64,000 nucleotides of DNA from Varroa destructor (taxonomy: Eukaryota > Arthropoda > Arachnida > Mesostigmata > Varroidae): positions 37,393,042 to 37,457,041 of the forward strand of contig NW_019211456.1 in NCBI RefSeq assembly GCF_002443255.2. The letters run 5' to 3'. A program made the translations under genes and the position numbers. This document shows positions 15,053 through 26,287 of the stretch, one piece after another; positions within the stretch are counted from its first letter, which is position 1; every line of letters starts with the position of its first letter. Under the pieces are notes generated by a model, which saw only the letters and a list, made by a program, of their open reading frames with translations, ran no database searches and was not told the origin of the DNA.

Positions 15053-17943
15053 AAAACATTTTTCCCATTGACGAATTTGGTTTATAATGTCTTTGTACTC
15101 AATGTGTGGTGTCGGTGCCAAAACCTATTGTAAACGAATGCATTTTTATCTTCCGCCTACAGCAAAAACGAAAAGAGAGTCGGTCAAGGTACTCGACTAC
15201 TTCACGTTGGTCTCAGCACCTGCATACTAGAAGACAATTTAATATTCGCTCATGGAGGTATTTTTGCGTTGAATTCCTTTTTCTTTTATAAAAAGAGGTT
15301 GTGTGATATAAACAAATCAACATACAGCGTTATATGATACGACTGTTTGCATTCGTTTGCGCGCCAGTTCGAAAGATATTTGCGCTTAATGAGGCAAATC
15401 ATGCCGATTATAGGAGCTCATCTGAAACTAATAATCTCATTTTACGATTAGGATGCAAAAACTAATCGTCGTATCGTATCTGGCCTATTTAATCGACCAT
15501 GCATCATATATTGTATGCAGTGTTGGTGTGGAAGCACTGAAAGTAGCATAGCTAGCTTTTCCTAGCTAGTGGTTCTAGGTTCGAATTCGGGTGTAGAGAC
15601 ACTTCGTGCCGCAATGATTGCAACAGTAACTCGCTTCTCTTAGTAAACATTCACGGAAACGCTGCTAACCTGTATGAAATAATTTTATTTAGAAACGATT
15701 TAATGATGTCCATTGTAAAACGCATTCAAAGTTTACACACAGGTAGATGCAAGTTTGGACACATCGAAAATCTGATGATAAGCACGTGCAAAATTAACAT
15801 TGGATCCACTTCAAAAGTAAAGTCATAACCAATAAAAGTGTATTGTACATAGTGTATTCAGTTCTTATGTATATTGCACATGTACACTTTTTAAACTTGT
15901 GTCTAAATATTGAATACTAATACCACTAAAAATGTCGTAGACTTTTATGAAATTAAGCCACCTTGAGTAACGTGGACTTCCACGAAAGTGTGGACAATCG
16001 ATAAATTATTTATTCTTCTTTTTATCTCAAATGGATTTACGTATCTTGTGGTATATAGCTAAGTCTCGAAAAATTGACATTGGCGTGTCACAACATGATT
16101 TTTTTGTGCATCTCGTGTATAACAATCTCCTATGGGCGACCACAAGTACCTGCGCAAATCTGCGCGAACACTGGTTAACACCTACGAGATCTATTCTTTT
16201 TCGACGAACATTTTTTTCGCGCCTCCATCGGCTACATCATGCTCCTCGCTTTTCCCAGTAACGATAAATTTTATTGTGTTATACTGATTGTAAGTGATGA
16301 AAGTTTCTCAACAATTAAGCAGGAAAACCCAAACTGAACTATATTACGAAACGTAGTGTAAAATGTAAATACGTACGCGATAAGGTATACACATAATACA
16401 TATATAGTGTTGGACTTTTTACGCCTAGCAAATAAGTAGGGATATAAAATGATTAACGTAAGTGTGATTAAAATTATCATTTATATTCAGACCTTTTAAA
16501 CTTATTGAGGAAACGGGTCTGCATTTTGATTTTCTGTAAGAATTTAGCAAACCTCAACTCACGATTTCGATTTCGAATAAGCGGACATTGATTGGCAATC
16601 TAATTTGACCCTTTTAGTGACCAACTATGTATGTTAACTTGTTTATTCATAGTGTATTATGAAATTTAAAGACTCTATTCAGTTTATAATGCCGTTTTAG
16701 ATTTACTCGTCCGTGCACACAGTTCCTCAAAAGCAACAAAAAACGGTTGCGAAGTAATCAAAGATAAGTAGTAGGCAAGTAATTTTTTAGAATTATTTCC
16801 TTTATTCATTCACATATCATTTCTCTTTCGTATAATACGACGGCATCCCCGAATCCCTAGACTATCTCCATCGTACAATTAGATTTAATAGGTACATTTC
16901 ATGTTTACCTCCGCCATTAATGAACCTCACGAGCGGCTGTACGCGCACTGCTAAATTCAACGTCAGGAAGAAGTACTGTCACAAACAATTATATCTGTAT
17001 ATCCGGATCTTATGTATTCTGTACAAATTAATAACAGCAGTTCCAATTACCAATAAAACATCTATATAACGCTAATTAATTGCCGTTACAACTACGTTTG
17101 GCTCAACCGTTACGTTATTCTGATTGGGGCAAAACAATAGCCATATAATTATTTGGCAAGTTCCAAAAATACGTCACACTAGGGGCAGTCTGCCGCACAG
17201 CGGACTTACCGTCTCTGAAATTGAATCCTGTAAGGCTATTATATATACTATGATGAGGAATAGCAGAAAGACCAAGTGCGATAAATTGACGGCACCTCAG
17301 TTTCACCGAAAAATAAAACGTGCCATGTAATCTCAGACATGCTTAGATCACTTGAAAAGTTATGCAGCTATGGCTATAAAAGACCAAAAATAAAGTTTGG
17401 TTCCCTTGCGCTGATACAAGTTCTACCTTTGTACAAAACAGATTGTTTTACTACAGCTATGGAACGCTCCATGGTTGACTGTCGACGCTTCATTCTTTTG
17501 CCATTTGGCGTCCGGTAATCAGAAAGCCGTACACATTTGAAACGGGGCATACTGCTTCGAACTCGACAGATATTTCGATAGATCTCTATTATCAAGTGGC
17601 ATGATCGAGTAGTAAGGGAAATAAACCTATGTAGCTTTAAAGTTTGTAATAACTGGTAAAACAACAAAACCACACAGTAGATGTGGCTTTTATGAGTCTT
17701 AATAAAAGAACAGCGGATACTTTTCATTAATGCCCTAATTTTTTTTATATATAATCGTGGTTAACTGCGCCAAGTTCAATACCCAGGCTCATTATAGCCT
17801 TGATTTGCTGTTCGGTTCCGCCTTTGTTGTGAAAAGAAACGTCTACCAAATAGATCTTTTAGAAGTTCTTGGTTATTTCTTGAAGATTCTATTGGGCCAT
17901 TGAGATGTAGTGAGGCTGGCTCCAAGAATTCGGATGGCCCATT
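15053..17943. other. convergent intergenic region between thymidylate synthase and TRPML
   Basis: This holds the 3' flanks of two converging genes. The nearest plus-strand AATAAA after thymidylate synthase is at 15831-15836. I found no TTTATT (a minus-strand AATAAA) close behind the TRPML stop. A tRNA-like SINE tail is at about 15535-15605. No further coding sequence is supported. Confidence 0.5.
15535..15605 (+). mobile_element. tRNA-derived SINE-like fragment
   Basis: The block contains a good RNA polymerase III B box (GGTTCGAATTC at 15579-15589) followed by a GGGTGTAGAGACAC tail. A closely similar B-box-plus-tail block occurs at about 45379-45402 and a weaker one at 48845-48875, which suggests a dispersed family. 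No clear A box or intact tRNA cloverleaf is visible in this copy. Confidence 0.4.
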
Positions 17944-19635
17944 TTAGAACTTCCGTTCGTCATCCTGATTTTGACCTTTATGTTTATTCAGTGTATCCTT
18001 CTTATTGATGAATTTCCATAGATGTGATGGATAAGCATCCTGATCATATGATTCCCGTATCGTTTCATAAGAGTCCATAATGACTGAAAGAAACAACGAA
18101 ATCACACAATATATGAACAGAATGAGGAACATGTAGAGATAAATTCGAGAAAACCACCATATCACACCAGTGCTTTCTCCCATAATAGCGAACGTCGCAA
18201 AAATATCATCGCCGTTCATCAGAGCGAAGAGACATTCTGACGTTGAACTAAGCGACCGAAATTTGATGTTATGCGGACCAAGTACCACCCATCCACAGAA
18301 ACAGAATCCCATATATAAGAGTATAGCGCACAACAGGAAACGCAGAATGTTTGGTGTGGCTCGTTTCATTGTCAGAATGAGAATATTATACTTTTGGAAG
18401 AAGCCAAGGTAACGTAAAACACCCGCCCATACCAGCAGATTGCCGAAACCCAATAGAGTGCTGCAGAAATTATATTGGGTCCCATCGATCAAGCGCTGTT
18501 CAAGTTGTATCTTGATTAGGGACCCTATAATAATGAGCACGTCATTGGTAATAATCATAACGTACCAAAAGTCCACAAAATCAAGCTTGTCACTCCACGT
18601 CAATGCGGTACGGTTTTTCTGCCAAAAAAACACCTCTGTTTGTGACCGCAAAGCTTGGCCCCGTAAAAGCGATCGGAAACACAGTACTAACGAACTAGAA
18701 CAGAGGAGAATGACGATGCCGTTCATGAACTGACGGAAAATAATTTCCGCTTCGCTTGTTGCTTCATAATGTATATTGGTCTGACAGTTCAGCTTTGTAC
18801 TAGCGGTCATCAGCGTGATTAAAATCTGACCATCATGCGCCGCGTTATTATACTTAACGTTCACGTCGTATTTGTAGCATTCGGGCAGATCGAATGGACT
18901 CATACTTTTTAGGTAAACCGTCTTTAGGGCAAACATAACATTCGCCTGGATGAGGCGCTCAAACTCTAAACTAAAATTGTTCTTCTCTGCATAGTCCTTC
19001 ATTGAAAAGTTCTGCCATTGTTTGTCATTCTTCTTCCACAGCATCTCGACCGTAAGGCATTCCGTCTGCTGGATGTTATCAAAGATCAGAATTTCATTAT
19101 ACGGCGTCATATGTCTTAGTCCGTATTGCGTTTTGCAAAAGGTCAAGTTGCCCAGTTCGCCATCTTTGGTATCGTAGCCCAGGGGGGCGACTGCTGTCTT
19201 CGTAACATTTGTGTAGCGTCTAACAACTGTATCGAGATGCCTGTAAAAGTCTTTCTTCGTGTAGACGGCGTAGGGGCCTGCGGATGGCGGATACGAGGCT
19301 ACCTCTCTAGCAGCTGTCCAATCTTCGAGGAACATGTGGTCCAAGGCTATATTCGTGTCCCGATGTTGCCGTTGAAACGCGTAGCTGTCATAACCGAAAA
19401 GCACGAGCTGCAGTGTGACAACAATGATCTTTACGACTTGCAAGACCAGTTTCCACGGTAGACGACCTTTCGCCTGGAATTTTTCAATGGGGTTCATTAA
19501 AAAGAATCGCAACTTTCTCCTCATTCTCTGTTCGTATAGAACCCATTCATCTTCAGTCGGCTCAATGGAGTTTGATTCATTCATGGTGAAAGGATCAGCA
19601 GGTTCTATCGCAGCATCGGAAATAATAGGCTCCAT
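17944..19635 (-). CDS. Trpml: mucolipin (TRPML) endolysosomal cation channel
   Basis: TRPML channels release calcium and other cations from late endosomes and lysosomes and are gated by PI(3,5)P2. The 563-residue frame matches the usual length of about 560-580. In order it has a basic N-terminal stretch (RRKLRFFLMNPIEKFQAKGR, residues 39-58) corresponding to the phosphoinositide-binding region, TM1 (about 62-82), a large luminal loop with Cys 167, 193, 253 and 284 and N-glycosylation sequons, and TM2-TM4 (about 303-415). TM5 starts near 430, the pore helix and selectivity filter are SECLFALMNGDDIFATF (466-482), and TM6 lies near 497-520. The C-terminal tail is short, polar and charged and lacks the vertebrate TRPML1 dileucine end. 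Coding sequence is continuous in a single exon. The start at 19635 gives the family-typical distance to TM1. An acceptor-like CAG just upstream (exon edge 19686) suggests a spliced 5' leader. Confidence 0.95.
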   Translation of the reverse strand: MEPIISDAAIEPADPFTMNESNSIEPTEDEWVLYEQRMRRKLRFFLMNPIEKFQAKGRLPWKLVLQVVKIIVVTLQLVLFGYDSYAFQRQHRDTNIALDHMFLEDWTAAREVASYPPSAGPYAVYTKKDFYRHLDTVVRRYTNVTKTAVAPLGYDTKDGELGNLTFCKTQYGLRHMTPYNEILIFDNIQQTECLTVEMLWKKNDKQWQNFSMKDYAEKNNFSLEFERLIQANVMFALKTVYLKSMSPFDLPECYKYDVNVKYNNAAHDGQILITLMTASTKLNCQTNIHYEATSEAEIIFRQFMNGIVILLCSSSLVLCFRSLLRGQALRSQTEVFFWQKNRTALTWSDKLDFVDFWYVMIITNDVLIIIGSLIKIQLEQRLIDGTQYNFCSTLLGFGNLLVWAGVLRYLGFFQKYNILILTMKRATPNILRFLLCAILLYMGFCFCGWVVLGPHNIKFRSLSSTSECLFALMNGDDIFATFAIMGESTGVIWWFSRIYLYMFLILFIYCVISLFLSVIMDSYETIRESYDQDAYPSHLWKFINKKDTLNKHKGQNQDDERKF

Positions 19636-19686
19636 GTTAAGTCTGCGTGTTACAGAAGCATTGTTGATAATCTTTGAAAGTAATGT
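19636..19686 (-). other. probable 5' leader segment of TRPML with splice acceptor
   Basis: Read on the minus strand, the sequence before the ATG is pyrimidine-rich and ends in CCTATTCCAG, a convincing 3' splice site, followed by 51 bases leading into the TRPML start. The frame stays open through these bases, so a coding upstream exon cannot be excluded. A non-coding first exon further upstream is the simpler reading. Confidence 0.45.
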
Positions 19687-19815
19687 CTGGAATAGGCAAT
19701 GAACAAAGACAAGCGCAAGAAGAGAAAATTGAATGAGCCGTTAGTAAGATAAGAAATTTAGTTGAGTAAATTAGATAAATAAAGGTTGGCTAATTTAGTT
19801 AATACTAAATAAATA

Positions 19816-19865
19816 CTATTTAACTTAGCTAGATTTAGTTAAGTGAATGCTATTTAACTTAGCTA
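19816..19865. repeat. short direct repeat, AT-rich
   Basis: The 16-base word CTATTTAACTTAGCTA occurs at 19816-19831 and again at 19850-19865, 34 bp apart, within a run of related TTAGTTAA and TTAGCTAA words from about 19755. This looks like a decayed minisatellite behind the TRPML 5' end. Confidence 0.7.
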
Positions 19866-22800
19866 AAGCTAGTATCATCAATGGTCAGCTCGCTGCTGAC
19901 GTCTAGTGTCATGATAAAGCAAGGTCTTAGCCTGAAATGTACATTAATTTATCCGTGTCACAAATTCCAGTTTTCTAGGAGTTGAATAATGTTCATAATG
20001 AACAAGAGACATTCGCCTGCTGCGGAAATAATTTAATCGTCATTTCTTTTAAGCAGGTTGATTCGAATTTCTCAAACGGTTACACTAATAAAAAAAAGTC
20101 AGTGCAACAGCTTTTCTAATTATTGCTGTTACTTCCCAAACCACTTGCTGGAGAAGTACCCAGAGCGGAGCGGTGTAGTTAGTTGTTCTAAAACAATCGG
20201 CGCTTGCTCCTTTTCAAATCGACGAAAAATATTTAATTGAATCGCCATTTGATAATCAGGCAGAATATAATACGCCGAAGCCCGCATCGGCACTGCACAA
20301 CACACAATGTACAGGAATATCACAGTCTTCAGCTACGGTCATGTATTCGTTGTTTTTCTGAGTGTGATTCATGTTTTGCTTTGTTGTTCTTACGTTTCCT
20401 CTTATGATTTAGTGTAAAAAAATGGCATTTTGCGGGACTTCATTCCTAGTCCATTCAACTTCCGAAAGGTACACAAGCGTGCACTCACGCAGGTCTATCT
20501 TGTTGACTTAGCTGGACCACGATGGATTTAGGGGCTAGGACAAATAGGCACCGGCTTTAGGAGAGACAATCTCGGCCGCAACGGCCGTCGTGAGGCAACA
20601 TCAGCCTAGTCTAGCGGAATAGCAAATGTTAGTAAGTTGCTTTCGTCTAAACAAAATCATACAAATAGTACGTCAAAAGGCTAACAATATTTTCTGTTTA
20701 CTGCTTCGCTTAATGTTCACTTTAATGGCTGCGATTTGTACTACTGTCAATATTGACATGGTAGTTCCTTTTACTTTAGGCAGCGGTAATCCTCGATGAA
20801 GAAAGTAGTTCTTGGTATGTAAATTTCCACCGAGCCCTTTCGCTAGCTCATCCCTGAAGCTGAGTATAGCTGACGTTTTTTGACGGAAATACACGGGATT
20901 CTACCATCTCATGGAATATACCCGTGGATTCAGCTGCACTAGAACGAACGGCGAGCTGACGTCATGTCGTATTGTTTGTGATGACATGAATTGCGCGACA
21001 ACTGCTGACGGCTCCTTCCAATTTAGAAAGTGCGAACGATTCCAGCTTTGCAGATTTGCTCACAATATTTAGTAATACCAAAATAATGATCTAATTATGT
21101 TCTGTTTGGATCTAATTATGTAAAAACAACAGCATTGTACCGATCACTCGGCATGACTTTATGATGCAGCATAGGCATGAGCTAACTTAGCTCATAAAAC
21201 GAGAGGTGTGTATTACCGGCAGCTGGTAAGCAAAATGTTCGTCTGTTCTCCAAAAAAGGCCAGGTAATCACGCGCACGTTGGACATCCATCGGATGGTTG
21301 CTGTTGCAAATCTACTTTCATGGAACTGGGTTAAATCAGTGGAACACTATAGGTTGAGGTTTAATAGCAACATTTACAAGAAGATAAGGCTCAAATCTGT
21401 CGGCTAGCTGCGTGGCTCATAAGCGCTCTCTAGTACAGAATCTCCTTATTTCTGAAATGTACCCTTAGTCAACTCTCAATCAAGTCAACAATCAAGGAAG
21501 CCTTCTACTTTGAGTACAGATGGTAATAGATATCGGCGTATCGGTCAGTGGCGACGGTGCGAATTAACTAGCATTGAATTCATCCGTAACATGGAAACAA
21601 ATTGAGTCTGACCAATGCAGAAAGAACCCTGACTAAATGGTAAAGTTCATTTTGGCAGACTGATCTATTCTTCACGTAGCAGAGTATGTACAAGCCATGG
21701 CATCGTACAACGGTAACCATGGGTCTGCTAGGCGTATGCATGTTTCAAAAATGTTGCTAAGGGTCAACAATGTACATTCGTCAATATTTACCTTACGAAA
21801 TTATTAATCACGTGTCAGCTAAGGGGAATCGGGTTACTATAGCTACCAACGCAACGTGAGAATAGCGACCACAAATTAAAAAATGTATGGCTATTTGCTA
21901 CATATTTTTTATAGATATTCATAGATATCTATATCGATTTGTCTAAGAATTTGTAAATATATTAACTGTTAATGGGTAATGAATTTGGATGATTTGTCGG
22001 TAGTAAAAAAGAAGCTGAGCAGAATACCATTTGTATCTGCTACTATGGGATGGAGTACATGTCCCAAGCATCTTAATAATTATATCTCGCAGATAATTAT
22101 TTATATCCGCTGAAAATCTAAACGGCAACACATGTCGAAGCCGCTCACGTACTTAACACTCGAAAGGAACAGTAAGGACTTAACGAAACATTATCATTTA
22201 CTCTGTTGAGTTTGAATTTAATGATTAAAATTAAAGGTAAGGGGCAGGATGTCTCCACGGTAGGCCGACACCGGTATAACTTGATATTGCATAAATACGC
22301 TACCCTTCGCAGCTACAGATTAAAGCACTAGCCACTCTACCGCGGATATTTTCTAAAACTAAAAGTCTTCCACCTTCGAGTTTCGGCTATGCGAGCAAGC
22401 TTAGTAACAAAATGGACATTTCAAAACACGACGAAATTGCTTTTCGATATGCCACTTCGCTACGGTATACCTAACTACAGAAAATGCAAATACTATTTTA
22501 AATAATATTAGGTTTTTAGCTCTACATTTTTAGCTGGTCAGCAAGTAACTGACTAAGCGGTAACGTTACCAAACAAATCTGGCGGAGATAAATATTCGTA
22601 TTGAGTTTTATAGATTCACAGAGTTTGCAAGACAAAAAAATCCGGGCGGAATAGACTGATCTGTACAGGCAATCTGATCGATTTCAACGGAAGTATTTAC
22701 AGAAATCCCAATGGCTCGATTCCAATGTCGGAGTTACCGGCAATAATATTCAAATCATTTGAAGGAACGCGCCGCTCTAAATTTAAAAGATACAAACGTT

Positions 22801-25800
22801 TTGCAACCTCTGACAAGCCCACTCACGTGCTCAGCAGCGTGATCGAGTTCAAAGTTGGCTTTGATATTTATATCGGCAATAATGTACTCTAAGTAACGCT
22901 TTTTATGAGTAAGAAACAAATCGCTCTATTACCTCTGCGAGGCTTAATTTGCCTGAAAAATTAAATGCCTTACAATTCTTCCTTTGCAAGCTTTGACCGC
23001 TGCTGTATTACTTAAAAGCACCGTAGGTTTACGATTTACCAAAAATTGCTATTTTTTTAAATAAATAAAACGCTTGGTCGGTTATATGTCTAAATGTCTC
23101 TGAACTTCGAAGCGATAAAGCTGCGGTTAACTATTTGACTGTTTCTAAATTATTAATAATCATTTTCTAATAGTACGTCAAAATTTTCATCAAGTGATAC
23201 CATTTATAAAAAGTAGCATTACATGATACATCGACGTATCTCTAAATTGTTCTTAGATTAAATTTCGAAACAAGACCGCGTAGAATATCGTCTTTAAGAG
23301 CCTTGACAGCCGGTAAGATTAAAGACTTGCAGATTTGGCTGTAAAAGCCGACGTGCTCAGGAGCTTTTGCCGATAAAAATGGTAAAGACATACAGGTAGG
23401 TACTATATTTCAGTGCCACCAAATATGTTTCAAAATGCGGATCGATGCACTGTTCGGTTGTTGCCTGCTTAGCATGCATAAGTAATACTCGGCTCATAGA
23501 GCTAACTGCACTGATGAAGCACTCCGACTCATTTTTTCCCTAGGTTTTCCAATTAAGGCTTTCGATGTAAAATACGTACGTAAAATTTAAGCCGTTCAAT
23601 ACCTAGCGGCAATATCTACGGTTACTTAATACGAGGAATGTACCCAGGAACAGCGGGTACGGAGAAGAAACAATGAACGATTGCAGACACATCAGGTCGC
23701 TGCTAATCTCCACGTAAGTTCAAATCGGTGCTGTTTCAATCCATCTATAGTGTACGTATTTATCGACTGCCTGAAAAATCATAGTATTACGCAAAGCGTA
23801 ACCAAGAAAGATACGTTTTAACGATTATCTAGAATTAGCTACAACACTTATTCCTTTAACCCATGGAGATTCTTTATATGTACGCTTAATAGCACTGACC
23901 TAAAATTAGATTTAAACTTGCTCATGCTAAAATAATAAGATTTTGTAAAAAAAAATAGGCTTATATTGAAGTATAAATTCACGGGCAAACATGCACAAAC
24001 ATGAAAGAGCTAAGCTTTGTTGAACTTTCCTTACACTACGCTACGTTAGATATTTCCACAACAGCAACACTAGCATCAATACAGCAGCTACCATAGCTGA
24101 GGGCTACTCAATTTCATGTCGCAGTCATGTTATTGGATATTGTCGCGAAAAAATATGAAATAACAATTTAAATAAATTAATAACGACTGCAGAGCATTGT
24201 TAACACTGCCTTTACTTTATCGTGTACTACTATTGCGCGAAAAAGGTGTTATGTTTGAAAAATTCTTTTATATCTTTCCTGTTGCTTTCTATGATAAGAG
24301 AGAGCAACAGTGTATATATCCGTATATATAGAATAGTTAAAGATGGAAGAAGAGACAAAATCGGTATATGTTACAGCAATTAGGAAAAAAATTGCTTTGC
24401 ACGAAAAAGGCACATTTCCAGTCCATAGAGCTGCAATAGTGAGAATTTAATGCTTATTCTTTATTTGTCTATTGCAACAGTTTCATATCAATTAGAAAAA
24501 GCTTGAACAAATATGACGTTCTGCAAAATCCGTTGCTTTTACTGCTTTCAAATCGAATAGTCATTCTATCAATTGATGTCGCTCCTTAGGTGCGAACAAG
24601 AGGGTAAATACTATCTAAATTACAATGGTTTTTCTCTCTTGCCGGAATATATGATGATGAGGAGAAAAGATTTCGGGAACGCAATTACTCATCGTTAGTA
24701 AGCTTGACACTTCAGTGAAAATTTAGAAAAGCTGATACTACACCTATTGTAACGATCACTTGGTGGACCCTACGGCGGACAGTCAATACTTTGGTAATTA
24801 TTTTCAAAATCTATTAAAAGGAAATCAGAGACGTCGTTGAGCCTCTTTTAAATCGGCATTTAGCGTTTGGTGCAAGCTAGAATCTATCAAGCACACACAG
24901 TAACAACCATAATATATTGATATGTCACATTGACCCGTTACGGTTCGATCAAAAACCCAAACAAGAAATGAAACTTCATGGTTTTTATTTTTCACTGAAA
25001 CGCCCTACCAAATAAAATTATGCTATGAGCAATACGTTTACCACTTCAATAAGAAGATTAAAAACTATTGAACCACAATTCATTCGCTCAGCCCTATCAA
25101 AAAAAAATACAAACAAAACTATCAGGAACAACGTAGTAGCTATTAAGCGCAGATCTGATAGAAACAAGTACGGATACGCAATGGATAGTACACGTGCCAG
25201 CATTTTCAAACAGACAAATTCCTCTGTCATCTCTTCAGTATATAAACTTTTATTTTTATAAGTACTTCTTACCATATGAAGTAAATATTATGTTCATAAC
25301 TCTGCCGTCATCGATGATAACGTCATGTGCCGTTATTACAATTACTGGATAATGGGACGTCATTTTGCGTCAATTTGCAAACACGCATTGTCACCCTTAA
25401 CTGTTAACTTAGGTTACATTTCAATGCTTAAGTTTTCAGTGGCAAATGACGACCATGGTGGAATCGCGCGCTCCTGCCTACTGTTACTTGTACTACTTAT
25501 GCAATTTAATCAGTGCCTTCATCCTTGATTCTGCCGTCGGTGAACACAAATTTTTGTTGATACAACAGCATCATCACAGCCATATTAGAATGTCCGTCTA
25601 CGTGACGTTGTCATCTTCTACTTTCGCATCCTTTTGATGTATCTCAACTAGATCGACTTTTTCACCACAACGACGAAAATCGGCTCCACTGCACTTAAAC
25701 CCTCTTCGTTTGTATCTTGACTTGTCCAAACCACAGCAGAACTGTAATTTCTTTGTTCTTTTTTTTTTTGTTATATCTTACCGTACTCTTGCCACCACTC

Positions 25801-25879
25801 ATATCTATGGATTAGTTAGCTGGCTGGTCCCCTCTTCGCCTATTTTTCCATTAGGTCTCCCCCCCCCCCCAATACGAAC

Positions 25880-26287
25880 GCGGCGGTGCCTCGAATCAGC
25901 CCCGACCGTCGATGAAATGATTTCAATCATCGTCTCAGGAGATAGATGTTCGCGCGAAGAAGAAGGTTGGTCAGCTGGCAAAACGATTGTGCATTTTGAG
26001 CCAATGGGAAAAACCAGCCAACAATATTGGACCGCTGGGAAAGCGCGCTTCTTACACGAATTGCGGCTCGAGCCGACGACGAAATCCTCGTGTGCGCTGA
26101 TTTCGAAGCAGTGTCGGCGAAGCGGCGTTTTTGTTCGTATACACGAAATGCTCCGCCTGCTACTTCTGGTGTCTGCTAACTATAATAAAGTGCTTGCTTG
26201 GTGGTGTGTCGGGACGACTTGTCTCTTGAAGATGTGTGTTGTTACGGCTATGTGAGATTTGCCGTTTTGTACACCGTCGCCGCCGAG
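25880..26287 (+). promoter_or_regulatory. GC- and CpG-enriched 5' region of UBR5
   Basis: The base composition changes sharply from the surrounding AT-rich DNA to a mix with many CG dinucleotides, and this ends at the UBR5 ATG. By position it is the likely core promoter and 5' untranslated region. No TATA box or initiator could be fixed by eye, so the transcription start is unknown. Confidence 0.35.

Larger units (their letters stand above)
19687..26287. other. divergent intergenic region between TRPML and UBR5
   Basis: These 6.6 kb separate two divergently transcribed genes and should hold both promoters. A short duplicated AT-rich word lies at 19816-19865. A 12-base C homopolymer is at 25859-25870. 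The last 400 bp are clearly richer in G+C and CpG than the rest and probably form the UBR5 promoter and 5' leader. A 181-codon frame at 25710-26255 falls there, resembles nothing known, and is probably chance. No gene is supported. Confidence 0.5.

Noticed and set aside
25710..26255. 181-codon open frame just upstream of UBR5 as a separate gene or N-terminal extension
   Set aside because: It is out of frame with the UBR5 start, includes a poly-C-derived run of prolines, matches no family, and UBR5 already has its expected N-terminus. It is most likely a chance frame in a GC-rich leader.
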